From Roseovarius sp. (lineage in GTDB: Bacteria; Pseudomonadota; Alphaproteobacteria; Rhodobacterales; Rhodobacteraceae): a stretch of 23,816 nt of DNA. The notes beneath the pieces were generated by a model that saw only the letters and a list, made by a program, of their open reading frames with translations, did not search any database and was not told the origin of the DNA. Made by a program: the position numbers and the translations under genes. Of the stretch, positions 21,516 to 23,816 are shown piece by piece. Location of the stretch: the NCBI GenBank assembly GCA_021767845.1, contig JAASSQ010000010.1, positions 1 through 23,816 of the forward strand, given 5' to 3'. How positions within the stretch are numbered: the first letter of the stretch is position 1; the number at the start of each line of letters is the position of its first letter.

Positions 21516-21956
21516 ATGACCCCCGACGCCTTGGCTTATCTGCACGCGCGCGCGTTCGGCGGCGTCTCGCGCGGCTGGGACGCGGCGGAATTCGCCGCCC
21601 TTCTGGACAGCCCGCATGTCTTTGCCGTGGGCGGTTCGCGCGGTTTTGCCTTGGGGCGGGCGATCGCGGGCGAGGCCGAGTTGCTGACCATCGCCACCGA
21701 CCCAGACGCGCGGCGGCAGGGGATCGGCCGCGCCTGCCTGGACGCCTACGAGGCCGAGGCGCTGGCGCGCGGCGCGGCCCTGTCGTTTCTCGAAGTGGCC
21801 GAGGATAATGCCGCCGCCCGCGCGCTTTACATGGCGGCAGGCTATGCCGAGGCGGCCCGGCGGCGGGGCTATTACGCGCGCCCCGGTGCGGCCCGTTGCG
21901 ACGCGCTGATCCTGCGCAAGGACTTGCGCGACCCTTCCAGATTATCCGAAAGATAA
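21516..21956 (+). CDS. rimI: Ribosomal protein S18-alanine N-acetyltransferase-like (GNAT)
   Basis: The 146-residue GNAT protein has ELLTIATDPDARRQGIGRACL, in which the R/Q-x-x-G-x-G/A acetyl-CoA loop is RRQGIG. The RimI-like segment FLEVAEDNAAARALYMAAGYAEAARRRGYY follows. Its place right after tsaB, as in many bacteria, supports RimI over a generic acetyltransferase. The substrate (S18 N-terminus or another protein) is inferred. ATG 21516 gives the family start MTPDALAYLHARAF; upstream codons in frame lie in the hairpin region. No good ribosome site is seen. The last residues (DPSRLSER) look normal, so it is not truncated. A TauE gene follows about 90 bases later. Confidence 0.87.
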   Translation: MTPDALAYLHARAFGGVSRGWDAAEFAALLDSPHVFAVGGSRGFALGRAIAGEAELLTIATDPDARRQGIGRACLDAYEAEALARGAALSFLEVAEDNAAARALYMAAGYAEAARRRGYYARPGAARCDALILRKDLRDPSRLSER

Positions 21957-22044
21957 GTCCAGTTTCCAAAAATTGATCGGGCCTGCGGGGTCCGAGGCGC
22001 GCTGCATCCTTGCAAAACGCGCGGATCTGCGTCTAGGAACAGCC

Positions 22045-22962
22045 ATGCAAATTTACCTGCCCATAGCCGAGGTCTCGGTCAACGCCTTCCTGCTTCTGGG
22101 GTTGGGCGGCATGGTGGGCGTGTTGTCGGGCATGTTCGGCGTGGGCGGCGGGTTCCTGATGACGCCGCTGCTGTTCTTCATCGGCATCCCCCCGGCCGTG
22201 GCCGTGGCGACCGAGGCCAACCAGATCGTCGCCTCGTCCTTTTCCGGCGTGCTGGCGCATCTGCGGCGCAAGACCGTCGATCTGAGGATGGGCACCGTGC
22301 TGCTGGTGGGCGGCCTGATCGGCGCCGGGCTGGGCGTGATTCTGTTCAACTATCTCAAGTCGCTGGGGCAGGTCGATCTGCTGGTGCGGCTGTGCTATGT
22401 CGTCTTCCTCGGCGTCATCGGCGGGATGATGTTCTTCGAAAGCCTGCGCGCGATCCGGCAGACGCGCGGCGGCAAGACCGCGCCGCGCCGCAAGAAACAC
22501 AACTGGATCCACGGGCTGCCCTTCAAGATGCGCTTCCGCACCTCGGGGCTTTATATCAGCGTGATTCCCCCGGTTCTGGTCGGGGTCGCGGTGGGCGTGC
22601 TGGCCGCGATCATGGGGGTCGGCGGCGGCTTCATCATGGTCCCGGCGATGATCTACCTGCTGGGGATGCCCACCAAGGTGGTGGTCGGCACCTCGCTGTT
22701 CCAGATCATTTTCGTCACCGCCTTCACCACCATGCTGCACGCGACCACCAACTTCACCGTGGACGTGGCGCTGGCGGTGCTGCTTTTGGTGGGCGGCGTG
22801 ATCGGCGCGCAGGTGGGCACGCAGATCGGCACCAGGATGAAGGCCGAGCAATTGCGCATCCTGCTGGCGCTGATGGTGCTGGCGGTGTGTTTCAAGCTGG
22901 CGCTGGACCTGCTGATCCAGCCGTCGGAGCTTTATTCCATCGGCGCGGCCCGGGGGCATTGA
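22045..22962 (+). CDS. TauE/SafE-family permease (probable sulfite/organosulfonate exporter)
   Basis: The 305-residue membrane protein has about eight helices and an internal duplication. The glycine motif GVGGGF occurs at 32-37 and at 191-196, each followed by a similar (M/L)xxP segment. This is the TauE/SafE family, thought to export small anions such as sulfite or sulfoacetate. A basic cytoplasmic loop (RQTRGGKTAPRRKKHNW, 138-154) separates the halves. AGGAA precedes ATG 22045. The next gene starts one base after its stop, which makes the two a coupled pair. There are no taurine or sulfur genes in the window, so the substrate is open. Confidence 0.92.
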   Translation: MQIYLPIAEVSVNAFLLLGLGGMVGVLSGMFGVGGGFLMTPLLFFIGIPPAVAVATEANQIVASSFSGVLAHLRRKTVDLRMGTVLLVGGLIGAGLGVILFNYLKSLGQVDLLVRLCYVVFLGVIGGMMFFESLRAIRQTRGGKTAPRRKKHNWIHGLPFKMRFRTSGLYISVIPPVLVGVAVGVLAAIMGVGGGFIMVPAMIYLLGMPTKVVVGTSLFQIIFVTAFTTMLHATTNFTVDVALAVLLLVGGVIGAQVGTQIGTRMKAEQLRILLALMVLAVCFKLALDLLIQPSELYSIGAARGH

Positions 22963-22963
22963 G

Positions 22964-23728
22964 ATGCTGCTGCGGCTCGCCCTTCTGCTGATCTGCCTGG
23001 CGGCGCTGCCGCTGCGCGCCGAGGAGGTGGTGCTGGGCCTGTCGAGCGACAAGGTGCGGATCACGGCGACCTTCGAGGGCTCGGAGATCCTGGTCTTCGG
23101 CGCGGTCAAGCGCGAGGCGCCGATCCCCGAAGAGCCTCTGGACGTGATCGTGGCCATTGCCGGGCCGTCGAAGCCGCTGACGGTGCGGCGCAAGGAACGG
23201 GTGCTGGGCATCTGGGCCAATACCGACGCGGTCGAGATCGATTCGGCCCCCAGTTTCTATGCGGTGGCCACGACCGGGCCGCTGGACGAGGTGCTGTCGC
23301 GGGTCGAGGATTTGCGCCACAAGGTGTCGATCACCCGCGCGATCCGCTCGGTCGGCGCGCCGGCCGGGATCGAGGACGCGCAGGCCTTTACCGACGCGCT
23401 GATCCGCATCCGCGAGGACGCGGGCGCCTACCAGTTGCTGGAAGGCGACGTGGTGCTGGACGAGCAGACGCTGTTCCGCACGGCGATCGAGCTGCCGGCG
23501 AACCTGACCGAGGGAGATTACCAGACCCGCATCTTCCTGACGCGGAACGGCGAGGTGATTTCGCAGTTCGAGACCTCGATCGACGTGCGCAAGGTGGGGC
23601 TGGAACGCTGGCTCTATACCCTGTCGCGCCAGCAGCCGATGCTTTACGGGCTGATGTCGCTGGCCATCGCCATCGCGGCGGGCTGGGGCGCGTCGGCGGC
23701 GTTCCGCATCATGCGGCAGGGCGGCTGA
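22964..23728 (+). CDS. TIGR02186 / Alph_Pro_TM family membrane-anchored protein
   Basis: The 254-residue protein has a signal peptide (MLLRLALLLICLAALPLRA, cut about residue 19), a large beta-rich extracytoplasmic domain (about 20-222) and one C-terminal membrane helix (about 227-246) followed by a short FRIMRQGG tail. This layout fits the alphaproteobacterial TIGR02186 family of unknown function. It begins one base after the TauE-like gene. That pairing is common as I remember it, and suggests the periplasmic domain helps the permease. The ribosome site lies within the end of the upstream gene (weak), so translation is coupled. No metal or catalytic motif is visible. Confidence 0.9.
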   Translation: MLLRLALLLICLAALPLRAEEVVLGLSSDKVRITATFEGSEILVFGAVKREAPIPEEPLDVIVAIAGPSKPLTVRRKERVLGIWANTDAVEIDSAPSFYAVATTGPLDEVLSRVEDLRHKVSITRAIRSVGAPAGIEDAQAFTDALIRIREDAGAYQLLEGDVVLDEQTLFRTAIELPANLTEGDYQTRIFLTRNGEVISQFETSIDVRKVGLERWLYTLSRQQPMLYGLMSLAIAIAAGWGASAAFRIMRQGG

Positions 23729-23816
23729 GCCGGGCGAAATTGCCCCGCCGGCGGGTATTCCCCTTGCCCTGAGCCCCGGACCGGGGCATCCCTGACCCTG
23801 ACATGGATCTTGGACC

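Noticed and set aside
22033..23220. Minus-strand His/Gln-rich frame over the TauE gene
   Set aside because: Antisense to eight clear membrane helices; low-complexity shadow.
23744..23787. GC palindromes after the last gene as a terminator
   Set aside because: The stems are short (6 bp) or have no loop, and there is no T run; too weak to call.
23803..23816. ATG at the right edge as start of a next gene
   Set aside because: Only 14 bases remain and no ribosome site is seen; cannot be judged.
1..23816. tRNA, rRNA, CRISPR array, IS element or prophage
   Set aside because: Nothing resembling cloverleaf ends, regular direct repeats with spacers, transposase or phage genes was seen by eye. A covariance-model scan would be needed to exclude small RNAs.

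Overview
The window reads as a chromosomal segment of a GC-rich alphaproteobacterium, most likely Rhodobacterales (Roseobacter/Rhodobacter group). The pointers are GC-rich codon use, the ETF-QO / TPR / ispE block, phaA-phaB poly-hydroxybutyrate genes, a TIGR02186-type (Alph_Pro_TM) protein, a YdcH-family peptide, and a good match to an Irr-type iron box in front of nfuA. Genes are dense on both strands. I see no insertion sequence, prophage, CRISPR array, tRNA or rRNA, so this is mostly core genome rather than an island. Genus is not assigned.

Layout. 1-842: 5' part of an unknown gene (-) diverging from a rhodanese (+). 896-2692: dapD (-) diverging from a LOG-family nucleoside phosphoribohydrolase-like gene (+). 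2711-4723: a small unknown ORF, then a two-gene unit of amidoligase plus class I glutamine-amidotransferase-like hydrolase (both -). 4803-6635: rlmN and tag (-). 6746-7582: stand-alone EAL phosphodiesterase (+). 7717-9791: phaA and phaB (+), each followed by a hairpin terminator. 9904-11167: YdcH-like gene, TrmN6-like methyltransferase and DUF2007 gene (-). 11223-12224: long-chain polyprenyl diphosphate synthase (+), overlapping tail-to-tail with ispE. 12217-16516: ETF-QO, secreted TPR protein and ispE (-). 16776-18827: greA, an unknown membrane/coiled-coil protein and a universal stress protein (+). 19112-19765: isochorismatase-like hydrolase (+) behind an unusual regulatory region. 20251-21956: nfuA, tsaB, rimI (+). 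22045-23728: TauE/SafE permease and its TIGR02186 partner (+).

How the genes relate. Several touch central metabolism: lysine/peptidoglycan precursor (dapD), isoprenoid and quinone supply (ispE, polyprenyl synthase), electron input to ubiquinone (ETF-QO), carbon storage (phaAB), Fe-S maturation (nfuA) and tRNA/rRNA modification (tsaB, rlmN, TrmN6-like).

The best leads for something under-described are: (1) the amidoligase/peptidase pair at 3042-4723, a predicted amide-bond-forming and -cleaving system of unknown product; (2) four GTAC-centred palindromes at about 31, 32 and 20 bp spacing (18841-18936), with a CtrA-like box and an in-frame 7-codon leader ahead of the hydrolase; (3) the Irr-like box and promoter before nfuA; (4) a four-arm leader able to form alternative hairpins before greA; (5) a roughly 400-bp non-coding G-skewed stretch (19766-20172); and (6) three abutting hairpins between tsaB and rimI.
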